Origin: JACVRW01 sp963811055
GTDB lineage: Bacteria > Actinomycetota > Thermoleophilia > Solirubrobacterales > Thermoleophilaceae
DNA: 64,000 bases
Assembly (NCBI GenBank): GCA_963811055.1
Contig: CAWEPQ010000020.1
Location: 124,001 to 188,000, forward strand
Direction of reading: 5' to 3'
Shown: positions 7,483 through 15,332 of the stretch, in pieces
Layout of the letters: every line of letters begins with the position of its first letter
Position numbering within the stretch: position 1 is the stretch's first letter
The notes under the pieces: model-generated
Seen by the model: the letters and a program-made list of their open reading frames with translations, nothing else
The model's database searches: none
Told to the model about the DNA's origin: nothing
Translations under genes and position numbers: made by a program

Positions 7483-8753
7483 TGGCGACGACTGCCAGCT
7501 CGGTATCCGAGATCTGCGTCCGGGCGCGCGACGCCGCGCGTGTGCTGGCCACCATCGACGGAGACACGCGCAACGCGGCGCTGGAGGCGATCGCCGACGC
7601 CGTGGAGGAGCGCACGCAAGAGATCCTCGACGCCAACGAGCGCGACATGGAGGCCGGCCGCGAGGCGGAGCTTCACTCGGGGCTGATGGACCGCCTCCAG
7701 CTCGACGAGCAGCGGCTGGCCGGCATCGCCGGCGACGTGCGCTCGATCGTGGCGCTGCCGGACCCCGTGGGGGAGACGATCGACGGGCACAGGCTCGAGA
7801 ACGGCCTCGACGTGCGCCGTGTGCGGGTGCCGCTCGGCGTCGTGGCGGTGGTCTACGAGGCGCGACCCAACGTGACGGTGGACTGCTCCGCGCTCTGCCT
7901 CAAGTCGGGGAACGCGATCGTGCTGCGGGGTTCGTCCATGGCGGCGCACTCAAACGCGGTGCTGGCCCAGGTGGTGTCCGCTGCCGCCACCGCAACCGGG
8001 ATCCCCGACGGTGCCGTGTCGATCGTGGCGGGGGGCGACCGCGACGAGCTGCGCCAGCTGGCCACGCAGGACGGTCTGATCGACCTGATCATCCCGCGCG
8101 GCGGCGAGGGCCTGAAGGCGGCGCTCAAGGAGCACGCCACCGTGCCGGTCATGTACGCGGCCGCGGGCAACTGCCATGTGTTCGTGGACTCGTCCGCCGA
8201 CCTCGGCGACGCGCTGAAGATCACCGTCAACGCCAAGGTGCAGCGGCCCTCGGTCTGCAACGCGGCCGAGACCCTGCTCGTGCACGCCGACGTGGCCGCC
8301 GACTTCCTGCCGGGCGCGCTCGCCGAGCTCCGCGAATCCGGGGTGGAGCTGCGAGTGGACGGGCGCACGCGCTCGCTGGCCGGCCCGATGGGCGACTCGC
8401 TGTCGGAGGCGACCGAGGAGGACTGGTCCACGGAGTACCACGCGCTGATCCTGGCGGTGAAGGTCGTGGACTCGGCGGACGAGGCGATCGAGCATGTGAA
8501 CCGCTACGGCTCGGGGCACTCGGAGGCGATCGTCACCGGCTCGGTGGACTCCGCACAGGCGTTCACGGCCGGTGTGGACGCCGCCTGCGTGTACGTCAAC
8601 GCCTCCACCCGCTTCACCGACGGCGGGGTGTTCGGCATGGGCGCGGAGATCGGCAACTCGACACAGAAGCTCCACGCGCGCGGTCCGATCGGCGCCCGCG
8701 AGCTCACCACCTACAAGTTCGTGATCGAGGGCTCCGGGCAGGTCCGGGAGTAG
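7482..8753 (+). CDS. proA: Glutamate-5-semialdehyde dehydrogenase (gamma-glutamyl phosphate reductase)
   Basis: The 423-residue protein reduces glutamyl-5-phosphate with NADPH in the second step of proline synthesis. It is an aldehyde-dehydrogenase-fold enzyme with VPLGVVAVVYEARPNVTVD, SGNAIVLRGSSMAAHSN, the catalytic cysteine in RPSVCNAAETLL, and the C-terminal GPIGARELTTYKFV. Length and all family blocks are intact. The ATG at 7482 overlaps the MATE stop and is fixed by the leaderless -10 at 7470. nadD follows 1 nt after the stop. Confidence 0.97.
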   Translation: MATTASSVSEICVRARDAARVLATIDGDTRNAALEAIADAVEERTQEILDANERDMEAGREAELHSGLMDRLQLDEQRLAGIAGDVRSIVALPDPVGETIDGHRLENGLDVRRVRVPLGVVAVVYEARPNVTVDCSALCLKSGNAIVLRGSSMAAHSNAVLAQVVSAAATATGIPDGAVSIVAGGDRDELRQLATQDGLIDLIIPRGGEGLKAALKEHATVPVMYAAAGNCHVFVDSSADLGDALKITVNAKVQRPSVCNAAETLLVHADVAADFLPGALAELRESGVELRVDGRTRSLAGPMGDSLSEATEEDWSTEYHALILAVKVVDSADEAIEHVNRYGSGHSEAIVTGSVDSAQAFTAGVDAACVYVNASTRFTDGGVFGMGAEIGNSTQKLHARGPIGARELTTYKFVIEGSGQVRE

Positions 8754-8754
8754 G

Positions 8755-9378
8755 TTGCCGCGAGTAGGCATCCTCGGCGGAGCCTTCAACCCGCCTCATC
8801 TGGGGCACCTCGTCTGCGCGCAGGAGGCCCAGGTCCAGCTCGAGCTCGACAGGGTCGTGCTGGTGCCGGTGGGCCAGGCGCCGCACCGGACGATCGCGGA
8901 CGATCCGGGCGCAGAGGCCAGGCTCGAGATGTCGGAGCTGGCCACGGAGGGCGACCCCTCGTTCTCGGTCTCCCGGATCGAGCTGGACCGGTCAGGGCCC
9001 TCCTACACGGCCGACACCCTCGCCGCGCTCCGCGAGGAGGCGCCGGACGACGAGCTGACGCTGATCCTGGGGGGCGACCAGGCCGCGGCGCTGCCGGGCT
9101 GGCACGAGCCGGAGCGCGTGCTGGAGCTCGCACAGGTGGCCGCGGTCGCGCGGGTGGATTGGGCACGCGAGAGGATCGTGCGTAGTGTCGCTGGCCTGAC
9201 CGGAGCCGACCGACTCACCTTCGTCCACATGCCCCTGATCGAGATCTCCTCGAGCGATGTCCGCGAACGCGTGGCGCGCGGCATGCCGATCCGCTACCTC
9301 GTGCCCGGGCCCGTGGCCGAGTACATCGCCGAGCGCGGGCTCTACACGGCCGGCGAGCGAACGGGGGCGCAGCGGTGA
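8755..9378 (+). CDS. nadD: Nicotinate-nucleotide adenylyltransferase
   Basis: A 207-residue nucleotidyltransferase that adenylates nicotinate mononucleotide in NAD synthesis. The N-terminal GGAFNPPHLGHLVCAQEA holds the GxFxPxHxGH active-site motif. LILGGDQAAALPGWHEPE and the C-terminal ISSSDVRERVARG complete the family pattern. The start is TTG 8755, immediately after the proA stop, giving MPRVGILGGAFNPPH. It overlaps rsfS by 4 nt. nadD-rsfS is a widely conserved pair. Confidence 0.94.
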   Translation: MPRVGILGGAFNPPHLGHLVCAQEAQVQLELDRVVLVPVGQAPHRTIADDPGAEARLEMSELATEGDPSFSVSRIELDRSGPSYTADTLAALREEAPDDELTLILGGDQAAALPGWHEPERVLELAQVAAVARVDWARERIVRSVAGLTGADRLTFVHMPLIEISSSDVRERVARGMPIRYLVPGPVAEYIAERGLYTAGERTGAQR

Positions 9379-9722
9379 TGGGCTCCGAGCAGCTGGCGGA
9401 GCGGATCGCGGAGATCGCGTCGGACCGCAAGGCGGTGGACGTGCGCGTGATCGACCTGCGCGAGATCGTGAGCTACACCGACTTCTTCGTGATCTGCTCG
9501 GGGAACACCGAGCGCCAGACGAAGGCGATCCACGACGCGATCCACGAGGAGCTGAAGAAGGAGGAGGGCCTGCTGCCGCGCCGCGCGGAGGGCCAGCGCG
9601 AGGCCAGCTGGATCCTGCTCGACTACCTCGACTGCGTGGTGCACATCTTCACGCCGGACGCGCGCAGCTACTACCGGCTGGAACAGCTCTGGGGCGAGGC
9701 CCCGGTGCGCTCGGTCGTCTGA
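9375..9722 (+). CDS. rsfS: Ribosomal silencing factor RsfS
   Basis: This 115-residue protein binds L14 and blocks subunit joining in starvation. Family blocks are present: KAVDVRVIDLREIVSYTDFFVICSGN, ERQTKAIHDAIHEELKK, REASWILLDYLDCVVHIFTPDARSYY and LEQLWGEAP. Either GTG 9375 or ATG 9378 can be the start, both overlapping the nadD stop. Its TGA ends the operon, and the following sequence is a degraded endonuclease in the same frame. Confidence 0.95.
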   Translation: MMGSEQLAERIAEIASDRKAVDVRVIDLREIVSYTDFFVICSGNTERQTKAIHDAIHEELKKEEGLLPRRAEGQREASWILLDYLDCVVHIFTPDARSYYRLEQLWGEAPVRSVV

Positions 9723-10080
9723 CCTTACGTCTGCACCAAATGCGTGCTGAAACCTGTGGCAGAGCATGGGCGCTACGACCTCGCGTTCGAGATCGGCGGG
9801 CGCATCTACCGCGTGCAATGCAAGTGGGGCGCGATGGACTCAGACGCCGGGATCGTTCGTGTCGGCCTCCGTACCTACTCCCACACGTTCACCGGTCAGC
9901 GCCGATCCGTCTATACGACGGACGAGGTCGATCTGCTGGCCGTGTACTGCGGCGGGAACGATCGCTGCTACCTGGTCCCGAGCAGCCGCATCGACAGCCG
10001 AACGCAGATCTGGCTTCGCACCACGCCACCCGGTAACGGGCAGCGAGCGTCCATTAACCTTGCCGAGGATTATGAGTTCG
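9723..10080 (+). pseudogene. N-terminally truncated group I intron-associated-type PD-(D/E)XK endonuclease
   Basis: In the frame directly after the rsfS stop the sequence reads VAEHGRYDLAFEIGGRIYRVQ CK, followed by EVDLLAVYCGGNDRCYLVP and ends NLAEDYEF right at the tRNA. The D...(I)...QCKWG pattern matches the PD-(D/E)XK active site of the small endonuclease family associated with group I introns, with its usual ending NGQR...AEDYE(F/L). The family's N-terminal 30-40 residues (the helix before the catalytic core) are missing. The only starts are GTG 9744 or later, and no stop separates it from the tRNA. I read it as a remnant rather than a working nuclease; a short functional form from GTG 9744 cannot be excluded. 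Confidence 0.6.
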
Positions 10081-10082
10081 CT

Positions 10083-10155
10083 GGGGCTGTAGCTCAGCTG
10101 GAAGAGCGTCGCGCTGGCAGCGCGAAGGTCAGGGGTTCGAGCCCCCTCAGCTCCA
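10083..10155 (+). tRNA. tRNA-Ala (anticodon GGC)
   Basis: The cloverleaf folds completely. Acceptor GGGGCTG pairs with CAGCTCC, D stem GCTC/GAGC, anticodon stem TCGCG/CGCGA with loop CTGGCAG (anticodon GGC), variable AGGTC, and T stem AGGGG/CCCCT with loop TTCGAGC. Discriminator A is at 10155. The CCA end is not encoded. It lies between an endonuclease remnant and an antitoxin-like gene, the typical setting of an integration hot spot. Confidence 0.97.
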
Positions 10156-10169
10156 CTCCCCCACCGGCG

Positions 10170-10316
10170 TTGCGGACCGGCTGTCACGAGTTCCGCAACC
10201 ACTTCGGCCACTACCTCGAGCAGGCCGCCGCCGGCCACGAGGTCGAGATCAGCCGCCGCGGGCGGCCGTACGCGCGTCTCGTGCCCGCCCGGTCGCTCGC
10301 ACATCCGTCCACGTAA
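10170..10316 (+). CDS. Minimal Phd/YefM-like antitoxin (orphan, possibly a remnant)
   Basis: The 48-residue product from TTG 10170 contains FRNHFGHYLEQAAAGHEVEI and SRRGRPYARLVPA. These match the N-terminal DNA-binding dimer of Phd/YefM antitoxins (E/F-R-N...YL...AG.EV...R.GRP.ARLVP). The usual start (M-x-V-G-x-x-E-L/F-R) is eroded: the TTG gives MRTGCHEFRNHF. No toxin gene (VapC/PIN or RelE type) follows, so it is an orphan. It begins 14 nt after the tRNA. It could be a solo regulator or a decaying remnant. Confidence 0.55.
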   Translation: MRTGCHEFRNHFGHYLEQAAAGHEVEISRRGRPYARLVPARSLAHPST

Positions 10317-10365
10317 CCGGGTCCGCTCAAAGGCGCCCGACCGGATAGTCGATAGAGCCCTCGAA

Positions 10366-10440
10366 GTCGCAACAGGGCAAACCCGCCGCGAGGCGGGGAC
10401 GCAAAGCCAGGGGCCTCAACGAGGTAGCCCGGCCGCCGAC
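10366..10440 (+). promoter_or_regulatory. GEMM-I cyclic di-GMP riboswitch (c-di-GMP-I)
   Basis: The RNA core matches the c-di-GMP-I aptamer. It has ACAGGGCAAACC, then a hairpin with stem CCCGCC/GGCGGG and GNRA tetraloop GCGA (10388-10391), then GGGACGCAAAGCC. A second hairpin (10406-10433) carries the GGTAG side, and a closing P1 pairs GTCG (10366-10369) with CGAC (10437-10440). It lies 51 nt upstream of the ATG of a secreted protein whose downstream neighbour is a GGDEF/HD-GYP enzyme. The expression platform may act on the GGAGGT at 10478-10483; the ON or OFF sense cannot be told. Confidence 0.92.
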
Positions 10441-10491
10441 GTCAGGTCAACAGTCGTGCACCGCGCGACGGCGATACGGAGGTCAAGCGTC

Positions 10492-11112
10492 ATGCCCCAG
10501 GTCATTCGTCCTTTCCGCAAGTGGTCCATCGGAGCCGTGCTCGGCACCGTGCTGCTTGCGTCCTTTGTGTTGCCGGCCGTGGCCGACGCCGCCTGCCCCA
10601 CCACGGCGACCACCCAGGCGTTCAAGCGCTTCGGCGACAACGCGGCCTACAGCCTGGTGTCGAACGGGGCCTTCGAGTCCGGCACCTCGGGCTGGTCGCT
10701 GACCAAGGCCGCCGTGGCCTCCGGTAACGAGACGTTCAAGGTCCGCTCGGCCGCCGACTCCAAGTCGCTGGCGGTCCAGCCCACCGGGCTCGTGGTCTCA
10801 CCACCGATCTGCGTGGGCGTCGAGCACCCGTCCTTCCGCTTCTTCGCTCGGAGGACGAGTGGCACCTGGGGCGTCCTCAACGTCAAGCTGCGCTGGACCG
10901 GCTCGAACGGCCAGACGAACGAGACGGTCGTCGGCTCACTGAGCGGCGACCCCTACAAGTCTTGGCTCGCCAGCCCGTCGCTGCCGCTGGCGACCACGCT
11001 TCCGCTCTGGCAGAGCGGGCAGTCGCTGAGCGTCCGCCTGGTCTTCGATCCGGAGGACTTCGGCGGGGCCTGGACGATGGACGACGTCTATGTCGACCCC
11101 TACCGCCGCTAG
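10492..11112 (+). CDS. Secreted beta-sandwich-like protein under c-di-GMP riboswitch control
   Basis: This 206-residue protein has a clear signal peptide (KWSIGAVLGTVLLASFVLPAVADA, cleavage near residue 33). The mature domain is Ser/Thr/Gly-rich and beta-strand-rich. It has SNGAFESGTSGWSL near its start and WTMDDVYVDPYRR at its end, a pattern seen in carbohydrate-binding-module-like extracellular domains. Only two cysteines (about 35 and 107) are present and could form a disulfide. No catalytic residues are recognised. The ATG at 10492 lies 8 nt after GGAGGT. Its 3' end overlaps the GGDEF/HD-GYP gene by 23 nt. I infer a matrix, adhesion or cell-surface role tied to c-di-GMP; this is not shown. 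Confidence 0.75.
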   Translation: MPQVIRPFRKWSIGAVLGTVLLASFVLPAVADAACPTTATTQAFKRFGDNAAYSLVSNGAFESGTSGWSLTKAAVASGNETFKVRSAADSKSLAVQPTGLVVSPPICVGVEHPSFRFFARRTSGTWGVLNVKLRWTGSNGQTNETVVGSLSGDPYKSWLASPSLPLATTLPLWQSGQSLSVRLVFDPEDFGGAWTMDDVYVDPYRR

Positions 11113-13000
11113 GAAACTCGACAGCGGCGCCGACGACGTTCGGGCCACCGCCGCCGGCGAACGCCTACTCGAGGACTCCTGGGAGGCACGCTCCCGCAGC
11201 GTGAGCCGCCGGGAGCTGTTGGCGGAGGGCGCGGCCGGACTGCTCTTCCTCGCCTGCGCCGTGCCGCTGGCCCTCACCGCTGTGGGTGGGCACTCAGCCG
11301 ACCCGTGGCTGGCCGTTCTGCTGGTGGCGCTGTACGCGCTGGTCTCGCGGATCGAGTTCCCGATCGGAGCGGGGTACGTGGTGCCCTCGTACCTCGTTCT
11401 GGTGCCGATGCTGGTGCTCCTGCCGCCGGGGCTCGTGCCGCTGCTCACCGCGGCGGGTCTGGTGCTCGGCGCGCTCGGGCAGTGGCTGGCGGGGCAGGGG
11501 AAGCCGGAGCGCCTGCTCTTCTCCATCCCCGACGCCTGGCATGCGGTGGGCCCGGCGATCGTGCTGATCGCATTCGCGGGCGTGGACGGAAGCGTGGCGC
11601 TGCCCGCGGTCTACGTCTGCGCCTTCCTGGCGGCCTGCGCGTTCGACCTCGTATCGGCCACGCTGCGCGAGGCCGCGGCGATGGACGTGCCGCCGCGCGT
11701 GCAGATTCGCGTGCTCGCCCGCGTATGGGTGGTGGACGCCTGCCTGGCGCCGATCGGCCTGCTCGCCGCCCAGTCGGCGGTCGAGGCGCCCGGCCGCGTG
11801 CTGCTCATCCTTCCGCTCGGTGTGCTGCTCCTGATCCTCGCGCGCGACCGCAGCGCCCGCATCGCCCAGGCGCAGCGGCGGCTAGAGCAGGTGTTCACCG
11901 ACCCGCTGACCCAGCTTGGCAACCGGCGGCTACTGGCCGGCGACCTCCGCGAGCGGCTCGCGGCCGCCAGCGGCGACCGGCCGGCGGTGCTGATGCTCTT
12001 CGACCTCGACGGCTTCAAGCGCTACAACGACACCTTCGGCCACGTGGCCGGCGACGCCCTCCTGGCGCGGCTGGGCGCGAAGCTCGCCGCGGCCGTGGAG
12101 CCCGCCGGCACGGCCTACCGGCTGGGCGGCGACGAGTTCTGCGTGCTGCTCGAGGCCCGCGAGGACGAGCTGGACACGCGGCTCTCCGCGGCGGCCGACG
12201 CGCTCACGGAGAGCGGCGAGGAGTTCTCGGTCACCGCCTCCTACGGCGTGACCCTGCTGCCACACGAGGCCGACGATCCGGACCACGCCATCCAGCTGGC
12301 CGACGAGCGGATGTACGCGAGCAAGCGTGGCCGCAACGCCGGGGCGCGCGAACAGGCCCGCGACGTCCTGATGCGAAGCATGGACGTGCGCGAGCCGGCG
12401 CTGCACGAGCACTCGGGCGACGTCGCGGCGCTGGCCGGGCGGATCGGCCGGCGGCTCGGCATGGACGCCGAGGAAGTGGACATCACCGTTCGGGCCGCGG
12501 AGCTCCACGACCTCGGCAAGGTGGGGGTCCCCGACGCCATCCTCGACAAGGCAGACGCACTCGACGCCGGGGAATGGGAGTTCATGCGCCAGCACACCAT
12601 CCTGGGGGAGCGCATCCTCAACGCCGCGCCGGCCCTGCGGCCGGTGGCACGGATCGTGCGCGCCACCCACGAGCGCTGGGACGGGGCCGGGTACCCGGAC
12701 GGGCTCGCTGGCGAGCAAATTCCGATGAGCGCCAGGATCGTCGCCGTCTGCGACGCGTACGAGGCCATGGTCACCGACCGCGCGTACCGTCGCTCGATAG
12801 GGCATGTCGAGGCCTGCCGCGAGCTGCGGCGCGAGGCCGGTAAGCAGTTCGACCCGATCGTGGTTGAGGCGTTTCTGGGTGAGCTCGGGGCCGTCGGCAC
12901 CGAGGATGAGAGAACCGAGGCGCCAAAGGACTCCGAGGCGCGAGCCCTCGACGAGGTGACCGCGCACCTGCGGGAGCTGCTGACCCTCCGCCGCGGCTAG
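11090..13000 (+). CDS. Membrane GGDEF/HD-GYP protein (diguanylate cyclase plus c-di-GMP phosphodiesterase)
   Basis: A 636-residue protein with about six to seven membrane helices (residues 45-250, MASE-like sensor). A GGDEF domain (about 265-415) follows, with FDLDGFKRYNDTFGHVAGD and an intact GGDEF at 346-350. A C-terminal HD-GYP domain carries HDLGKVG (473) and HERWDGAGYPDG (527-538). Both catalytic signatures are intact, so it may make and break c-di-GMP. No RxxD inhibitory site is visible just before GGDEF (the region reads EPAGTAYRL). It overlaps the secreted-protein gene and thus lies in the riboswitch-controlled transcript. Its 3' end overlaps convergent ltrA by 4 nt. Confidence 0.93.
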   Translation: MSTPTAARKLDSGADDVRATAAGERLLEDSWEARSRSVSRRELLAEGAAGLLFLACAVPLALTAVGGHSADPWLAVLLVALYALVSRIEFPIGAGYVVPSYLVLVPMLVLLPPGLVPLLTAAGLVLGALGQWLAGQGKPERLLFSIPDAWHAVGPAIVLIAFAGVDGSVALPAVYVCAFLAACAFDLVSATLREAAAMDVPPRVQIRVLARVWVVDACLAPIGLLAAQSAVEAPGRVLLILPLGVLLLILARDRSARIAQAQRRLEQVFTDPLTQLGNRRLLAGDLRERLAAASGDRPAVLMLFDLDGFKRYNDTFGHVAGDALLARLGAKLAAAVEPAGTAYRLGGDEFCVLLEAREDELDTRLSAAADALTESGEEFSVTASYGVTLLPHEADDPDHAIQLADERMYASKRGRNAGAREQARDVLMRSMDVREPALHEHSGDVAALAGRIGRRLGMDAEEVDITVRAAELHDLGKVGVPDAILDKADALDAGEWEFMRQHTILGERILNAAPALRPVARIVRATHERWDGAGYPDGLAGEQIPMSARIVAVCDAYEAMVTDRAYRRSIGHVEACRELRREAGKQFDPIVVEAFLGELGAVGTEDERTEAPKDSEARALDEVTAHLRELLTLRRG

Positions 13001-14133
13001 CCGGGGGCGTGCTCCGCCCTCACCCGGCGGCGGTGCTCCGCAAACCGGATCGTCTCGTACGCGATCAGGGCCGACGCCACGGCCGTGGCCAGCACGAGCG
13101 CCACCAGTGCGTCCACCTCGTGTCCCACGGGGATCAGCGCCAGGCACAGGAGGGCGGCGATCAGGCGCTGGCGGTTGAGGCTGTGGACCATGCGCAGGCG
13201 GAATGCCACGTGCGCTCCGAAATAGAGCGCCACGCCGCCGAACAACGCCACGGCCTGCACGGTTTCGAGCGGCTTGTCCACGTGCCCGATCGTCTTCTTG
13301 ACGCCGAGAGCCACCAGCACGATGCCGGCCACCATCGGCAGATGGATGTAGCTGTAGGAGTCGCGAGCGATGCGGTTGAGCTCGTCGCCCGAGGCCGACC
13401 GGAAGCGCTGCTCGGCCTGTAGGACGATCACGTCGAAGTAGGCCCACCAGAGAGCGCACGCGAGTGCGAGGCCCAGCAGCGCCGCGACGATGATCCCGGC
13501 GTCGAGCTCGCCGCTGAGCCCCGCCCCGATCGCGACGATCGACTCGCCGAGGGCGATGATCACGATCAGCGAGAAGCGCTCCGAGAAGTGGCCGGGCGAC
13601 ACGCGGAAGCCGCGGACGCCGAACACATAGGGGCCCGAGAAGTCGATCGCCAGCGCCAGGATCCAGAGCGCGGCCTGGAGCGGACCGTGGGTAAGCCCGG
13701 CCACGATCAGCAGGGCCGGGCCGGGGATGGCGGTGCGGGCGAGCCTGGCGATCGCCTGTCCGGTGTCGATGTCGTCGTTGGCCTCGGCGAACAGGAAGAT
13801 GTGCAGCCAGCGGACCGCGGCGTAGGCGAGCCCGAAGATCAGCGCGTCGTCGCCGAACGCCTCCGGCGTGGCCAGCGCGGCGATCAGGAAGCCGCCCATC
13901 GCGCCGAAGATGAGGAGGCGCTCCTTGCCCTCGTCCGCGGCGATGTAGTTGGTCAGCCATGCGTAGGCGCCCCACGCCCACCAGAGCGCCGCCAGCACGA
14001 GCAGTCCCTGTCCCAGGCCGTCCCAGCCGGGGTGGTGGGACATCAGCGCGGTGACCTGCGTGAGCGCGAACACGAACACGAGGTCGAAGAAGAGCTCGAG
14101 CGGCGCCACCCGCTTCTCGGCCACCCCCGTCAC
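12997..14133 (-). CDS. ltrA: Low-temperature-requirement A (LtrA) family membrane protein
   Basis: This 378-residue polytopic protein starts with the LtrA signature VAPLELFFDLVFVFALTQVT and contains HFSERFSLIVIIALGESIVAIG, the conserved (S/A)ERF...GE block. About ten membrane helices are expected. The family is named from a Listeria cold-growth gene, and the biochemical role is unknown. It is convergent with the GGDEF/HD-GYP gene and divergent from the molybdate regulator. Start GTG 14133 gives MTGVAEKRVAPLELFFDLVFV, matching the family N terminus. Confidence 0.85.
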   Translation of the reverse strand: MTGVAEKRVAPLELFFDLVFVFALTQVTALMSHHPGWDGLGQGLLVLAALWWAWGAYAWLTNYIAADEGKERLLIFGAMGGFLIAALATPEAFGDDALIFGLAYAAVRWLHIFLFAEANDDIDTGQAIARLARTAIPGPALLIVAGLTHGPLQAALWILALAIDFSGPYVFGVRGFRVSPGHFSERFSLIVIIALGESIVAIGAGLSGELDAGIIVAALLGLALACALWWAYFDVIVLQAEQRFRSASGDELNRIARDSYSYIHLPMVAGIVLVALGVKKTIGHVDKPLETVQAVALFGGVALYFGAHVAFRLRMVHSLNRQRLIAALLCLALIPVGHEVDALVALVLATAVASALIAYETIRFAEHRRRVRAEHAPG

Positions 14134-14190
14134 GGCCGTCTACTAAAGCACGCACACATGACACGCTTTGCCTATGTAATGCTTAGGCAG

Positions 14191-14583
14191 ATGGCAAGCG
14201 ATCCGGGCCTTCTCCTCGGTGACGCCGCTCGCGCGATAGGCGTCAGCCCCGACACGCTGCGGCGCTGGGAGCGCGCCGGCAAGCTGCACACCGAGCGTGA
14301 CTCCGCCAACCGCCGGCGCGTGCCGCGAGCGGAGATAGAGCGGCTCGCCGGCCGGCCCGACAGGCACCACACGGGAGACACGTTCTCCGCGCGCAACCGC
14401 TTCCCGGGCGTGGTCCGGTCGGTCGAGATCGACGGAGTGATGGCTCTGGTCGAGATCGAGGCCGGTCCTCACCTCGTGATCGCCGCCGTCACGCGCGACG
14501 CGGTCGAGGAGCTCGGGCTGGCGCCAGGCGTGCCCGCCACAGCCGCCGTCAAGGCGACGTCGGTGATGGTGGAGCGCACGTGA
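14191..14583 (+). CDS. MerR-type HTH regulator fused to a TOBE (molybdate-binding) domain
   Basis: A 130-residue protein in two parts. An N-terminal winged-helix HTH (LLGDAARAIGVSPDTLRRWERAGKL...RRVPRAEIERLAG) is followed by a C-terminal TOBE/Mop domain from about residue 67 (SARNRFPGVVRSVEIDGVMALVEIEAGPHLVIAAVTRDAVEELGL). TOBE domains bind molybdate or tungstate, and the following genes are modABC. It is therefore a likely one-component molybdate sensor, functionally like ModE but built differently. ATG 14191 or 14179 can be the start; TGTAAT (14175-14180) could be the -10. It overlaps modA by 4 nt (GTGA). Confidence 0.82.
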   Translation: MASDPGLLLGDAARAIGVSPDTLRRWERAGKLHTERDSANRRRVPRAEIERLAGRPDRHHTGDTFSARNRFPGVVRSVEIDGVMALVEIEAGPHLVIAAVTRDAVEELGLAPGVPATAAVKATSVMVERT

Positions 14584-15332
14584 GGCGCCTCGCGGCGCTG
14601 CTGGCGCTGGGAGCGCTCGTGGCGGGATGTGGCGATGACGACGACGCACCCGCCTCCAAGCCGCGCCTGGTCGTGTCCGCCGCTTCGTCGATGACGGAGG
14701 CGATCACCTCCTGCGCCGCCGCCTACCCGGACGCGAGCGTGAAGCTGTCGTTCGCGGGCTCGGACGAGCTCGCGGCCCAGATCCGCCAGGGCGCGCCCGT
14801 GGACGTGTACGCGGCCGCCAACACGAAGCTTCCGGACGAGCTGGGGCAGGAGGGCCTGCTCGACACGCCGGTGGAGTTCGCCACCAACACCTTCGTGCTG
14901 GCGGTTCCGAAGGGCTCGGCCGTCGAGACCGTCGAAGACCTGACCAAGCCCGGGGTGAAGATCGCGATCGGGTCGGAGTCGGTGCCTATCGGCTCCTACA
15001 CCCGCGACGTGCTGTCGCGGCTGCCCGCCGACCAGGAGAAGGCGATCCTGGCGAACGTCCGCTCGAACGAGCCCGACGTGAAGGGGATCGTCGGGAAGCT
15101 CTCACAGGGCGCCGTGGACGCCGGCTTCGTCTACGTGACGGACGTCAACGCCGCTGGCGACGCGCTCACGGCGATCGAGCTGCCGGAGTCGCTCCAGCCG
15201 CAGGTGACCTATGCGGCGGGCGTGGTGAAGAAGGCCAGGCAGCCCGACGCGGCCGGCGCCTTCGTGGACGGGCTGCGCGACGGGACCTGCGCCGACGCCC
15301 TTCAACAGGCCGGCTTCGGCCCCGCGCCTTGA
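14580..15332 (+). CDS. modA: Molybdate ABC transporter substrate-binding lipoprotein
   Basis: 250 residues with a lipoprotein signal (RRLAALLALGALVAGC). The ModA fold is visible: LVVSAASSMTEAI, FAGSDELAAQIRQGAPVDVYAAAN, VPIGSYTRDVL and GAVDAGFVYVTDV. Ser residues in SAASS and the S of FAGS are positioned as in oxyanion-binding ModA. It delivers molybdate (or tungstate) to ModB. Start GTG 14580 overlaps the regulator stop, and its own TGA overlaps the TTG of modB, so the four genes form one coupled operon. Confidence 0.92.
   Translation: MRRLAALLALGALVAGCGDDDDAPASKPRLVVSAASSMTEAITSCAAAYPDASVKLSFAGSDELAAQIRQGAPVDVYAAANTKLPDELGQEGLLDTPVEFATNTFVLAVPKGSAVETVEDLTKPGVKIAIGSESVPIGSYTRDVLSRLPADQEKAILANVRSNEPDVKGIVGKLSQGAVDAGFVYVTDVNAAGDALTAIELPESLQPQVTYAAGVVKKARQPDAAGAFVDGLRDGTCADALQQAGFGPAP

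Noticed and set aside
9744..10316. A 190-residue protein reading through the tRNA (VAQLEERRAGSAKVRGSSPLSS)
   Set aside because: The middle is the translation of tRNA-Ala, a common annotation artefact. I split the region into endonuclease remnant, tRNA and antitoxin-like peptide.
10441..10491. A specific terminator or anti-terminator for the riboswitch
   Set aside because: A short GTCG/CGAC hairpin can be drawn, but no convincing mutually exclusive pair or T-tract is visible, so the ON/OFF mechanism is left open.
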